Below, piece by piece: positions 41,195 to 53,019 of a stretch of DNA of 64,000 nt. Location: contig WPIO01000049.1 of assembly GCA_009760855.2 (NCBI GenBank), forward strand, positions 2,622,501 through 2,686,500, written 5' to 3'. This stretch comes from Cristatella mucedo. Taxonomy: Eukaryota; Bryozoa; Phylactolaemata; Cristatellidae. How positions within the stretch are numbered: position 1 is the stretch's first letter; each line of letters starts with the position of its first letter. Made by a program: the position numbers and the translations under genes. Under the pieces are notes generated by a model that saw only the letters and a list, made by a program, of their open reading frames with translations, was not told the origin of the DNA and ran no database searches.

Positions 41195-41420
41195 ATGGTC
41201 GTCATGATTAGCTCTTTGTTTATCGCCTGCTGGTCTCCACACCGCACTGTTAGCTTCGGCACTTAGTACGGCTGCCAAGCCGCTAGCATTCCACTGGTGC
41301 TCCTGGCGGCTCCAGCGATCGAACGCAAGCTGTCGTACTGGCGAATGGGTCGATTCTGCTCCTGACCAGCCGCCACTACGAGGCCCGGCTTCTGCTCCTC
41401 GCAGAGAGGTCATGGTTCCT
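41195..41420 (+). pseudogene. Opsin B pseudogene, exon 5 homologue
   Basis: The TM6/TM7 exon is recognisable: FIACWSPH then, after a stop at 41264-41266, LVLLAAPAIERKLS with the lysine codon still present. The acceptor TTCAG of copy A reads TTATA here, so splicing would fail. A second stop follows soon after TM7. About 3 kb separates it from the exon 4 homologue, against 380 bp in copy A, because repeats have inserted. Flanking sequence up to about 42545 aligns to the 3' flank of copy A. Confidence 0.8.
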
Positions 41421-42545
41421 GTCCTCGCAGCGAGGCAGCAGTGATGGCGGCGGCGGCCGATTCAACAACACAGGATTGCAGATGAGACGACGAGACCTAT
41501 GCTAGTCGGCTGCTGCTGCCAATGCTGCCATTGCTTGCCATTGCCATTGCTGCTGCCACTGCTGCTATGAGCCATTCGCCCAGATGTTGTCCACTGACGT
41601 CCACTGGAAGATCGGCTGCGGCGGAGTGTGCTTTGTGCGACCATTTGAATCCGGCTCAAGGGCTTTGCCGATGCTGGTATCGATGTCTCGCATACGCTGG
41701 GTTGTCTCGCTGTCTCTGAAGCAAACAATCTCACCAATCTGCCACCTACCGTCAGGGGAACCACGTCGCCCGTGCACTAGCTGTGTTCAACGATTGTGTC
41801 CTGCCACGCTTGTCAAGGCGAAGCGTTGACTTAGTTTCGGTCGCTCGCTCTGCTACCTTATTGGTAGTCGTTTCCTCGTACTACACGATGTTGTGGGCAC
41901 GGTCAAACGAGACAGCAATCAAGAGCGAAGCACTTTAGCTGTCCGATCGAAACATTCAAGGCATCGTGCTCGCTGTTTGAGCTCTCGTCGCTCTCAGCTT
42001 CCGTTCGGCACTCTCGGTTTCGCCTCGATGGCTGCATCAGAAGGTAAATAAGATGGCGATCTCGAAGTCTTAGCAGTGGCCCCTAGCTTTCTAGCCAACT
42101 ATACGGCAGTGGCGCTCGCTGACCGATATCAGGGAGGGGCCTGTCACTGCCTCACCTCACTAATCGCAGCCGATCGTCATGGAAACGGGTAGGCTGTGAA
42201 CTGGGTGTAGAAGTAGCTGGAGCAGCGTTAGCTGAATCAGCATTCACAAAAAGCTCACTGGGCTAAAGTAACGGAAGCTAATCACATAGCTCAGACGGAG
42301 ACCTCACTATTAGCAGCTTTGATTTTCAAAGCTCAGAGCAGCCTGCACTGGACACGTGACATTTTTGAGGCGAGTGCCCTTTCAACCTTCAAACAATCAA
42401 AATGAACGAAATTAGTCAGTGGCTAACGAGCAAAACACCAAACCGCCGACTAGAGATGGCAGCCATCACTCATCATAAGAATTGATTCAGATGAATAGGC
42501 TCAGCCCACTGAACGTGAAGACCTGGAAAACTTCAAGCTTGGCTT
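41420..42545 (+). repeat. 3' flank of opsin B pseudogene, pair of 27891-28966
   Basis: Aligns collinearly with the flank of copy A. It contains CTG-rich low-complexity sequence (41500-41560) absent from copy A. Confidence 0.65.
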
Positions 42546-43920
42546 GTAAGCTCCGCTGCTTGGAGTCTGGAGTTAATGGGGTGTGACACGTGGCTTAAAC
42601 CAGAATGTTCAGAGAGTGAAACCACCAAGACGAATTCGATGCCTCTTCAAGGCGATTGCTTGGCAGCAGTCGAGCTTACTTTCACCTGCCAGTGTTGCCG
42701 GTCTCACTTTCGGGACCTCTCAAAGAGAGGTTCAACCATACTTCAGTTTGGCGCACTGGAATTGTAAGTGAATCTAATGATGACATATCTAAACAGCAAA
42801 TGACGGTGTAATGCATTTATGCGCTTGGTCAATCTGCTGCGAAGAATAACGAGACCCAAATTTGGGATGATCCAAAGCTCATACACAATTGGCAATGACC
42901 CATCTCGTCATCTAGAAGTGATGGCGGAGATACGCTAATGTCAGCTGACAGCTTATAACTCAGCGACTTCTGCTCACACGAGTCAGAAGCCTAATTTTGC
43001 ACGAGCCATTGCAGCCATGCAAACACTGGGCTACAGTGTGTCCTCATGCGAATACTATAGTGTATGAGAGCAGAAATTTGACACGAAAGCAGTTTTGGTA
43101 GAAGTTTCTAGCCGATTTGAGCGGGCACCTTTCTTGTAAACTTGTTAAATTCAGGATAACATGAACAAATTGTGTGCCCAGCAGCCGACTTTCCGATCTG
43201 GCTGAGAGGAGGAATCACTTTGGCAAGGACCAGCATCCGTAGTTGGAGTCGGCGAGATGGAAGCTCTGGCCTACATCGGGTCCATCTTTTCAAGCTCAGT
43301 CGTGAGTAAGAAAAACACGAATTCCCCGTCAAGGCGATGAGTTAGCATTTGCGCTCAGCATTAAAAAATCGGAGCTTTTAAGCACGCAGCTTCCTGCTCG
43401 GAGAATAAATGTGCTACCGTGAAATGTATTTCAAACTCTCAACTTTCACCATGGTAGACCAATAGAGAGGAGTCGCGGACGCACGGTATGCACAGATATG
43501 TACCAGGCAGCGTCCCGTCAAAAAATTCGCACCGCGGCTGAAACTTTTTAAACAGGCCTGGATTACACGGGTTTGGTGGGATTACTAACATAATTTTCTA
43601 TTTGATTCGGTCTCTGAGGTGCTAGCGAAACGAATAGGCGGACAAGTCCAAATTTCCAGTCCACTTTAGTCACTCTTCGACTAGAGCAACTGTACGTGCT
43701 AAAGGTTTGTTGCACGGCATATATTTGGACCAGAATGCTATCGAATCCAATCAGACTTTCTAGCGCGTGAAACAAGAAGTGATAGGCAGGCCCTCAGCCC
43801 TCGTTGCTAGGCTGAGTCACTGACTTATCATCTCGGTAATTTTACTTTCGGTTTCGCACGAAATCGAGTCCATCCAAGAGCCTGGAGCTCGTTTCGTCTC
43901 CGTGTCTCTGCATGACGCTC
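42545..43920 (+). repeat. Spacer block right of opsin B, pair of 30615-32350
   Basis: The copy next to opsin B. The minus-strand frame of the A side is broken here. No other content is recognised. Confidence 0.55.
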
Positions 43921-43925
43921 TATAT

Positions 43926-44313
43926 TAAACTTTGGCAAACTTTTCTTGACTGCTAGATACATTCAGGAGGTCAAGAACACACACTGGGTCGAAAGAAGTG
44001 GGACTGAGCAGTTGGGTGGGCGTGGTCAGACGAACTAAAAAAACAGTCGCAACAGACGCGGATGCATTATGACAATTCATTTATTCATACGTTTACCATC
44101 TATCTGCGGTAAGGAGCTTCAACTAATACAGGCGCCTGACCTAATTTCTAAAAAGAAGCTTGGCTTGAGTTGCAACCAGCAGTAATAAAGGGGAACGAAA
44201 CAGCAATAATTCAATTATCCTGCATCCAACGATAAATAAAAAGGGAGCGTCAGGCTGAACTGGAGTACTGAGTAGGCCCTATCTGGCTTAAGGGTGCAGT
44301 TCGCCGACCTCTG
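43926..44313 (+). mobile_element. hAT-like non-autonomous element, second copy
   Basis: It shares the block CAGGAGGTCAAGAACACACAC and GGGCGTGGTCAGACGAAC with 28990-29080, and the right end GCCGACCTCTG with 29389. The left terminal repeat is degraded (ACTTTGGCAAAC). Length of about 390 bp suggests a MITE-like element. Confidence 0.5.
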
Positions 44314-44319
44314 TCCAAC

Positions 44320-47095
44320 ATAGTCCTATCCCGACTGCTCTCTCTCGAACGTGTTGACCTTCCCCTTCTTACTCTCTCTCTCTCTCTATTTTTCCCTGCA
44401 ATCTCGTTATCTCTCTTGCTTGTTGCAGGTAATAGATACAAAGGAATTCGGCTGGGTGATGAAACAAATTACTCTACTCATCAAATTTCAGCTATTTTCA
44501 ACGTAATATTGTATTCCCTGATTTCCCGCTAGAGGCACAGCAACACAGAATCTGCTTGACAAAGCCGCACCTTATTAGTTTGGAAAACCCGGAAATGGAC
44601 GGTTCTGCTAAGTAGTATTGGCAGGGCCCCACGGGCTCCATTTATTGAGCTGTCGCTCACCTCTATTTTTCCCATAGAGTACTGAGCTTCGGTTAGGGTT
44701 TTACGCTTCGGCAGCCGCGTCGAATGATGTGCAGCATTTGTCATGCACCTGCAGGGAAGGGCGCCAGTTAACAGGGTCCCTGTTCCTGCTGACAAAGAGA
44801 GCGACACTCTATTTGATGGTGCCACATCGCATTACTAACATTTAGTGTAACAAGTGTCCGATCGTTGCCGTGATGGCTAATAACTGCGTTAGTGAGCATT
44901 GTAATTAAGCTTCGTAACTCTTTTTGAATATCTAATATTGCCTTACAGCCACCTCAGTGCTTCAGCCAAAGCACGTGACGCGCCCGTGCGCCCAAAAGGG
45001 CGATGATGCGAGTCCAACGGATTTCTAGTCAGTGGACAGCACTCGAGCGGCGGCCGTCGTCGGTAGCTGAGGCACCAGTGTCGTGCGCATGCGTCCTAGA
45101 CGAAGCAGCTTGATTGGCAGCCTCCTGTTCAACCTCTTCGGCAATTGGACGTGCCCGCCATGCAGGAGGGAACGGCGGAGAAACGGGCAAGTGCTAGAGC
45201 TCCCGTTACTCACAGGACAAGTCTTTGCTGGATCGGAGATCTCTCAGCGTACGTAGCAGACGAAGATCTCTAAACATTGTTTGAGATGGTGCAGATGCAA
45301 GCACTTTGAAGAATTGCGTCGTTGAAAACCAAAGAGATCCGGCAGTCCGATTGAAATATAATAATTTTATTTTGTCGGCGGCCAGCATTTCCATTTCTGC
45401 TGTCCGAGCCTCGTTAAATCAGTCTGCTTCAGTCTCCGTCACAAAGCCAGCAATTAATTTCGGAATCGGCAGCTACTGCTGACAATGCACCGAAGTATAT
45501 CGCATTTCCGTTGACCGAGCCGCACGGTTTGCAAAAGTGGCTTGTGGGAAATCTGAGTCTTCCTTATTGACCTCGGGCTCTGCCTAAAATGCTCGCAGTT
45601 CCGCTGTATCTGGCAGACTGCCGACGTCTTACACTCAAAGGACCGCCGAGTTCTTGAATGAGATATCTTTATCTTAGCCGGCGCAAATCTTTGCAGTTGA
45701 GCGCAGCTGATAGCTGGGCGACGTGATTGCGGAGTTTATGTGGTCACCGAGTGAGGGAGGTTGCCTAGATTGGTTGCATTAGCTTCAACAGCTAAGCTGG
45801 CGATTGACCCCGATTTTTGTTTGAGTCGTTTCTATTTTTAAGTAACGTATGTAAGTAATCTATGGCTGCATATAGATACTCATTCAGCTTTTAATGATTA
45901 ATTTTAAAGGTTTTTCGACGTCGTATAGTCTCTTAGGCATTCAGACGATGCTGGTATTTCCTCTGCAGTGCGAAGGACGCGGACGCTTGAGAAGAGAAGT
46001 GTTATCAAGTAGATAGACTCTTACTAATTTTTTTCAGAAGTGCAGTGACAATCGTGTACGGGGTACTAGTTTATGGGTCATTGACATGATCCTCATCCTT
46101 GTCCCCAGCGTAAATCTCGAATTTACAATCTTAAGCACACACGTTCGCTATCGTGGCAAACCGGGCTTCAGCTGTAGCGTCCAATGAGAAATATTTCACG
46201 GCAAATCTATACAGCCCTATTTTGAAAATTGAGCGTACAATGGTCACTATACATCAGAAGGCAGAGCTGCCGCCTCTGATTAGAAGCCCGGGGTGCCCGG
46301 AAGCCCGGGGGACCGAGAGCTGGACCGATTTCCGTTTCCAGGCCTTAAGCTCTTTTGTCGACGCTCAGTACTACTGTGCGAGGTCCCCACTCGCTTTGCT
46401 TTTTGAAGTTAAAATTTACCTTCACTATAAACCACAACATTTTTACGCGACCTGGCTCCCATGTAAGGAAAGAAAATAGTCCGTGAGATTGCCGTCACGT
46501 CAGCCAGATTCTATTTTGATGACGTGGCCGAATAATCAGGCATGCCTAGATGAGTGCGCTGCAGAAGAGGTAAATCGCATTCACTTCAAGGCGCCGTTAA
46601 TCGAGTATAGTTCCTTTCGTTCTCATCTGCTGCCCTACCTATTTCAATCTTGCCCATGAATCACGCTATCTCATGTGCCGTCCACTCTTGTGAATTCAAT
46701 TCATTAAGAGTGACCTCCAGTTGATTCTAATCCTTCTTCGGAGAGTGAGCTTCTCAGCACCTGGTGACCAACAGCTTGGAGCTGTCAGCCAACGGACATC
46801 AGGAGATTGCACATCCTGACGCGAAATCTAAAGTAACACTTGAAATCCACATACTGCTTTCCAAAGTTTGCCCATATTACTTTAGTAAACGTTAACGCGC
46901 TTATGCACTGCAGTGATCAACCGTTGACCATTTCGTCACTTCCTTCCTTCCGCCACGTTCCTTGCTTCCTTTCTGGCATAGGCGAAGTGCTGCTTCGAAA
47001 ATGACTTCCTTCTCTTAGGGTATTATTAGTTATTCATCCTCATATACATGACTTTAGCGACTAAAAATGCCAAGCCAAGCTCAAATAAAACATTA
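44320..47095. other. Spacer between opsin B and C, no recognised gene
   Basis: After a short CT tract near 44375 the sequence has only short frames. A + frame from 45087 has a Cys pair (NWTCPPCRRE) but is short and I do not recognise it. Confidence 0.35.
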
Positions 47096-47717
47096 GCCCG
47101 ACGGTGAGGCGTTCGCTCCGCGCGATACAGGCGCTACGGGAACGCTACCACTCGGAGCTCTTCTAACCAGCGAAAGGTCAGCGCTTCTCCACCTGCTAGA
47201 TCGCAACTGCCAGGACGTTACTCGCAGTTAGTTATTCCGGGATCCGATAGCGTCATAAGCCGCGATTAGACGGCGTGGCAGCCTAGCCATTAGTGCGATG
47301 CTCAGTTGGTGGCAGTTGCACGAAGGTCGGCGCCCAGCTGCGGATCCAGGCACCCGCTAAGCGCTCGTCCGAGCCCTCCGCCGAGCGCCTGTAGCCCGCC
47401 AGCGCATGAGAGCGCTCGTGACGCAGTGCGAGAACGCTCTGACCAGGGACGCTGGACTCGCGGAAACAGACCAACATGCGCAGAAAGAGAATGCGCTTGG
47501 CTTTCGATGACGCAGATTGTCGAGGCGTCGTCTACCGGTGTCGACGATGGACGCCGCCGCAGCGCCGCTGCACGATAAAACGCCCACCTCGCCGGTAATG
47601 AAGAGGCGGCGCTCACGAAGGATCTCATCGTTGGCGGCCTTGCCTCGAGGTCTCCTACGAGATGACGAGCCGCGTGATACTGAGCGGCAGCTGAACGACA
47701 TCGCAATGCAGCCGGGC

Positions 47718-47784
47718 AAGGAAGGAAAGGGAAGGAAAAGAAAGGGAAGGAAAGGGAAGGACAGGGAAGGAACGGGATGGGAAG
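47718..47784. repeat. GGAAGGAAAG-type minisatellite
   Basis: Short purine-only units of 10-11 bp inside the GC-rich island; followed by (CCG)n at about 47805-47835. Confidence 0.85.
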
Positions 47785-48059
47785 AAGTGCTGGCAGGGAA
47801 GATCCCCGCCGCCCGCCGCCGCCGCCGCCGCGAAACGTCGGCAGTCAAGCCGCGAGCTACCGTCAAGGTTAACCTTTTCCTCTTACCGCTAGCAAAAAAT
47901 TCAAGGTAGTACAGCAACGGTTATGCTAACGGACCGCACACTTTTTGCTTTGAGCAGTGATGCCGTAGAATTTCAACGAGGTTTCCAGCGTCGGTTCATA
48001 TTCGCTTTAAATTAACACCTTTAGAGATACCTCTTCCGTTTAGATTCTTTAGTGACATC

Positions 48060-48430
48060 TAAGCACTAAAATGTAAAGCGCCTAGAAAGAGATTGAGTTC
48101 TATGAAGGCACTTTATTGAGCGTATTGCGATTATTCCATTATTACTAAGCGCTGAAAGCGCTTTATCCAAAGCTTCAAGCCCCCAAAAGACGTGAAAACT
48201 GTCACCTCTGAACGCCCTCTCCGTAAACCTAAAAGCATACCACCTCTAAATCGTACGCCCTAAATCATGCACCCTAAGAGATAAGGTAACTCTAAAACGC
48301 GTATATTTAACGCAGATGCAAACAGGGGCTGGGAACCGCGTTCCCTTTGCAGCAAGTGTAAAACACCTAGAGAGAGATTGAGTTCTCTGAGGGCGCTTTA
48401 TCAAGTGCATCATTGTTATTATTATTGTTA
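48060..48430 (+). mobile_element. Two short CR1/L2 LINE tails
   Basis: The tails are at about 48068-48150 (ATGTAAAGCGCCTAGAAAGA) and 48340-48430 (CCCTTTGCAGCAAGTGTAAA), the second ending ATTGTTATTATTATTG. They bracket about 200 bp without recognisable content. Confidence 0.65.
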
Positions 48431-48716
48431 TCGAATAGCCAGCCAAGGGACCCTGAGGGCGTCGCAGAAAGCGAGCTGGCCGAGCGCCTAAATGACGCCG
48501 CGTTGGCCCCGGTGCGGCCCCGGTCGGCGCTTTCAGTTGCGCCGCCGTCGGCCCGAACGACGCGCTCGCCTCGTGCGGTGGATCGAGCGCCGCCCGGCGT
48601 CGCTGCGCGGGCGCGTCGTCTTTGTCTGGGCGCCGCGGGCCGTGGGTCCGAGAGGGGCCGAGCGCGCTCAGCAAGCTGACTTTGCCTCGTCTATGCATAC
48701 TCTGGCGGATTGATGG

Positions 48717-48840
48717 ACTGATTTCCGCCTCCGGCCGATAGAGCTCGTCAACGCGACCGATCTCTGCTTCCTCACGCTCGCCACCTGTCGTCCCGCGTAG
48801 AGCATCTCGTCGCTGCTCGTCGATGGCCGCTCGGCGCTGC
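48717..48840 (+). pseudogene. Possible opsin exon-2 (TM2) remnant
   Basis: In one frame the + strand reads TDFRLRPIELVNATDLCFLT, which lines up with TKFRYRPIKSV..NANDLC of copy C and RGPMELV of copy A. Relative to copy A, 12 bp are missing before AACGCG, leaving the frame. A TAG at 48798-48800 follows where FPMSS would be. The match is short and lies in GC-rich DNA, so chance similarity is possible; no neighbouring opsin exons were found. Confidence 0.4.
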
Positions 48841-49489
48841 GAGCAGGAGCTCCTCCCGGAGGCGTTGGCGAGTGCGGCGACACTCGGGGCACGCCGCGGC
48901 GGTAGCCGCCAGCCGCCAGCCGCCGCCGCGGCGCCGTCGCTGTCGCTTCGCAGATGGAAAAGCTTCGAAAGCTTCCAAAGCCTCAGCCGCCGCCGAGCGC
49001 CGAGCAGAAGGTGGAGGCGGAGCCGAGAGTGCGAGAGGGAGCCCCCGGCGGCGGCGAGCGCCGGTTTAACGCGACACGTGACCAGGAGCTGCTTTTACGC
49101 CAGCCGGGCCATCGGGTGGCGCGCATGCTGCTTTGCTCGCACGCGGCCGTCCCGTAGCGTTGAAGTAGAGGGCGCGTGATGGCGAGCGAGAGTTAGGCGC
49201 CTAGCAGTCGCACTCGTCTCCTCAGACTGTCGCTCCAAAAACTTGCAGTGCTGACCAGTCGATCGTTGATAGCTTTCGCAACCTCCTCTCTTGAACCCCT
49301 TCATTTTTTCGAAGAGCCGCATTTGATAGTGATGGCTAAGACTGTCTTTGTTCTTCCCACCTTGGAGCTGACCTTGAAGAGTAAAAGTGGGTGCTCTATA
49401 GTATTCAAAAAAGGTAACAACAATGGAATTTTGACTTGCATTAGGAACTCTTGCCCGGTACAAATTTTGTTTATCCAGTTTTCAGAATA

Positions 49490-49612
49490 ATTTAATAATA
49501 ATAATAATTATAATAAGAATGCACATGATAAAGCGCCCTAAGAGAACTTAATCTCTCTCTAGGCGCTGTACATTTGCTGCAAAGAGAAATGCAATTGAAT
49601 GGTGAGTAAAAT
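49490..49612 (-). mobile_element. CR1/L2 LINE tail (minus)
   Basis: An (ATA)n stretch then ATGATAAAGCGCCCTAAGAG and TTGCTGCAAAGAGAAATGCA are the complement of the family end. Confidence 0.7.
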
Positions 49613-49660
49613 TAGAATGTCCTTATTCTTTTCAATTGCGAATCAGCACTCAGCCACGGC

Positions 49661-49876
49661 ACGCTGGCCAGCCCTTGACGTTGCGTAGCAGGCCGGACTC
49701 GCCATTGACGCAGCGCCGCCAGCCTGTGGCAGACAAGATGTGGAGAGTGGGCGGGATAGGCAGTCGGAACGCTGGCTAGCCCTTGACGTGGCCAAGCAGG
49801 CTGGGCTCACCATTAATGAAATTCAGCCTCCTGTGGCACGCAGGATGGGGCGAGCAGACGGAGAGGGCGGCTGGAA
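49661..49876. repeat. 108-bp tandem duplication, 2 units
   Basis: ACGCTGGCCAGCCCTTGACG at 49661 recurs as ACGCTGGCTAGCCCTTGACG at 49769. The period is 36 codons long and the second unit is open, but no protein family is recognised. Confidence 0.75.
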
Positions 49877-50129
49877 CGCGGACGGAACAGGAAGCAGCTA
49901 CATGCTTGTTGTGCTGAAAGCTCCAGCCGAATATAGGGTGGTTGAAGCACCTTCATTGTTTCCGTGTCGCTCGTGTTCGCCGCCACATCGTCAAGCAACA
50001 GCTTGATCTACAGTCTGTAAAGATACTTAATTAGCTCGGCCAGCAGGAGTCAAGTCCAAGATTGGTATTCTCACATGTTAGTGTTGTTTTAAATGTGCAC
50101 AATTTCTTATGCTTTCAGTCCTCTCTTCA

Positions 50130-50810
50130 CCTTGGCTCCCGGGGAGATGCGTCCCTCGCCCCCTTACTATGTCTCTATAGCCCATCATTATCTACATTCC
50201 AAGAGGCTACGAGTGACCTCATCCTGAAGTTCATATCAAAACCAAAGACGACGACTAGTCATATAGATTCTATTCAGAATTTCTTATATTATGATACATG
50301 CTCTGATGCCAACGTGCATAATTAGCATCATACATTTGTCATTAGCCTCAGGTCATGTCACAAGTACCTTTCAAAAACTTGAGTTCAACCCACTACTCAT
50401 AAAAGCTACACTAGGCCAAAGTAACTCGAGCAACCTCCGCTAAGTCTTCCTTCAAGCTCCTCTTCTTCCTACCTAAGACACCGGAACGAGATGCATTAAA
50501 ACTTCACCACACATTGCTAGTAAGTTCCAGTCTAGTTTTAGAGTTAATAACTCCACAGAGTCAGAATCGTGTCGTATCTATAATGACCTCCTTAGGAATG
50601 CAGACTAACAGGACACCTTATAATGACCTTATAATGACCTTCCTAGGAATGCCAACTCGGAGTCTGGCTGCTTGCTTTTCCTATCGTTCGGGATACTTTC
50701 TTGATACTATCTATCGCTGGTTCATTCCCGAGCACCGTTCATGTCGTCTGGGAATCACCGGTACTGCCCGGAAAGGATTTAAGGTCTAGAGAGAGAGAGA
50801 TTCGTCGACC
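50130..50810 (+). mobile_element. CR1/L2 LINE internal fragment (reverse transcriptase)
   Basis: Codons for EATSDLILKFISKPKTTTSH (50203 on), SRVVSIMTSLG.. (a shifted NDLLRNAD block) and RLGITGTARKGF (50735 on, the RLGITGTALKWF motif) come in LINE order. Neither end of the element is present. Confidence 0.6.
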
Positions 50811-51929
50811 GGAGGGTGCTGCAAATAATTCATTATTCACTATTATTATTTATTACCATTATTATATCACTGGGAGACTCCAGAGCGATTTTTATGGACG
50901 AAAGCGATCATCCGCGGCATCACTTAAGTAGTTGGTCCGTCCGTGTCCGCCGCCGCCGCCGCCGCCGCCGCTGCTGCATAGTGACAGACTTGTGTCACTA
51001 CGCAGCAGCTGCGAACATAAGCGCTATTCTAGCGGCGGCTAAACTAGGGCAGCTAGCAAGATCTGAGAGCAATTTGTGGCTCGCCGCCGGTCGGCTCCAA
51101 CTTCCTACATCTGGTTCCGACTGTCAACTTGCGGTTCATACTTCCAACTTCAGCCGTGGAACCAAGATCCGCGGTATCTCTGCTAGAAAAACGGAATGCG
51201 AGCTTGCATAGGAAGACCGTCGCAGCAATCGAACGTATGACTAACCTCGAATTTGTTGCTATTGCTATTGAGATTTAAGGATATCAACTTCGACGCGAAG
51301 GAAACAAGATTTAAAGCGGTGGAATCGGATATAGAGCAGTCACACCCTATAAACAGGGACATAATAGGCAGCGCCTAAGCTAGCATGTCGGTAAATAGTT
51401 CGCTGTGCTGAAACAGAAGAGACCACTAGTCAGTAGCCGACGGGTAAGGCGATCCTGCTTACGCGAGCCAAGTCATGAGCTCAGCTGCAACAGTTAGTAG
51501 AGCCACTGCAAGCGAAAACGGCGGTCATTAGGACTGTTTGGTCGCTAAGTATGCATACAAGAGGCTGCTGAATAAGACGACTTTTAATTTTTATTTCAAG
51601 AGAGAGACCATCGTGACGTTAAGTGTAAGCGATTGACCTCTATGATTACGAACGCGCACCCGTACGTGATATTTTTGCAGCAAGTAAAGGGTTTCGCTTT
51701 TGATTCATCAGCTGACACTAAACACTCGCAGGGAAGCAATGCGATTTGCAAATCCGAATTCGCATTCGCAAATGAGCGAAGCGTTGTAGAAATCGCAAAA
51801 GTTTGAAGTACGTGTACCTTGCTAGAGAGATCTGGAAGCTTTGATTTGTGCAATGCGATTAGCTGCAAGTAAAGAACTGGAGTGCGTGGAACTGGAACTG
51901 CAACGAAGAGATTCATATTAAAAGGGCTC

Positions 51930-51942
51930 AAACGTAAGTGCC

Positions 51943-52003
<61 letters not shown>

Positions 52004-52045
52004 AGTTATGTGAGGGCGCTAGATCAAATGTACTAATATTATTAT
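51930..52045 (+). mobile_element. CR1/L2 LINE tail with internal (GA)n expansion
   Basis: The tail reads AACGTAAGTGCCTAG, then about 55 bp of GA, then ATTGAGTTATGTGAGGGCGC and TACTAATATTATTATAA. In other copies the same point is CTAGAAAGAGATTGAG. Confidence 0.75.
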
Positions 52046-52631
52046 AACATGGACACATTGAAATGTTCGCATTTAATTAAAATACGTGCCTAAAGCTCAC
52101 TCATTTAATCTCGAATGTAGTAGCGCGAGAAAAGTTAAATAGGTACGCACAGTTTTTCCAAAAAAATCTTAGTTTCGAAACACATTTTTAGCACAGGTCT
52201 ACACGAAGCATAGGCGATCCAATTTTTACTGCAGTTCATGCGCTAAATTTAGGACTTTAATATCCTACGCATTCTCGCCAAGCCCATTGGCGGCAGATGT
52301 GGCCTCTCGGCGGTAGGTGCAGCCGGCCTGCACCGCCATTTCTTGGTCACCCGGTCGCCGAGGCAAATCACTTATCGACCGCGAAATCGCCTGCGACTGC
52401 GCCGCCGCCCCCACCGCCGCCATCGGACAGTGGTGACCCCTTAGGTGCTAGATCAGCTGTAGAGGCCGCGCATCGCACCGGAGCGATCTGCGCATGGCTT
52501 GTGCGTTCGCAGGTAAGCTAGGCGACATGGTGACGTGCACCTGAGAGGGTTATTATTTAATCGATATTGCAGGGGTCGGCCACATCATTAGAAGAAGTTG
52601 GCCCGACCGAGTAAGCTGCATAACTCTGGAG

Positions 52632-52758
52632 ATGGATGCCAACTGCAGCACAATCTGCACGCCTCCACCGCCGTCTGGCGGCGGTGGTGGCCATGAGTAC
52701 GCCTCGACAATAGCGGCTTGGGAGAGTCTGCTGCTCGGAGCGATCCTGGTGATTGCAG
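52632..52758 (+). CDS. Opsin copy C exon 1
   Basis: This is the paralogue of exon 1 of copy A: MDANCS start, proline run, a glycine run (GGGGG), then YASTIAAWESLLLGAILVIAG and donor GCAG|GTAATC, phase 1. It is 127 nt, nine shorter than in copy A, with in-frame length change in the low-complexity part only. That pattern suggests the coding frame is kept by selection. The 5' flank (about 52510-52631) also aligns with copy A. Copy C continues in exons at 58698 and 63765; the last two exons would lie beyond the right edge. Confidence 0.82.
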
Positions 52759-52831
52759 GTAATCCCGGCAGGCCGCTCAGCATTCGTCAAGCGCCTATCC
52801 CTATACCGACGTACGAGCGAGTCAGCGCAGA

Positions 52832-52834
52832 GAG

Positions 52835-52923
<89 letters not shown>

Positions 52924-52932
52924 GAGAGAGAT
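52832..52932. repeat. GA microsatellite in intron 1 of opsin C
   Basis: About 100 bp of (GA)n, 75 bp after the exon 1 donor; the paralogue of the 1.1-kb tract at 9713. Confidence 0.95.
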
Positions 52933-53019
52933 GAGGCTAAGCACACGGCCAGCTGGCGAGCGGCTGAGTTGAGAGAAATGGGGAGAGAGGTAGATGCAGA
53001 GATGAGGTATGCATATCGC

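Larger units (their letters stand above)
47100..49200. other. GC-rich, CpG-rich island without a recognised gene
   Basis: The stretch is much richer in G, C and CG dinucleotides than its surroundings. Several overlapping frames on both strands (for example minus 47357-47917, + 47517-47909, + 48823-49179) are open because stops are rare at this composition. It contains the possible TM2 remnant at 48717. It could be a promoter or an unrecognised exon region. Confidence 0.4.
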
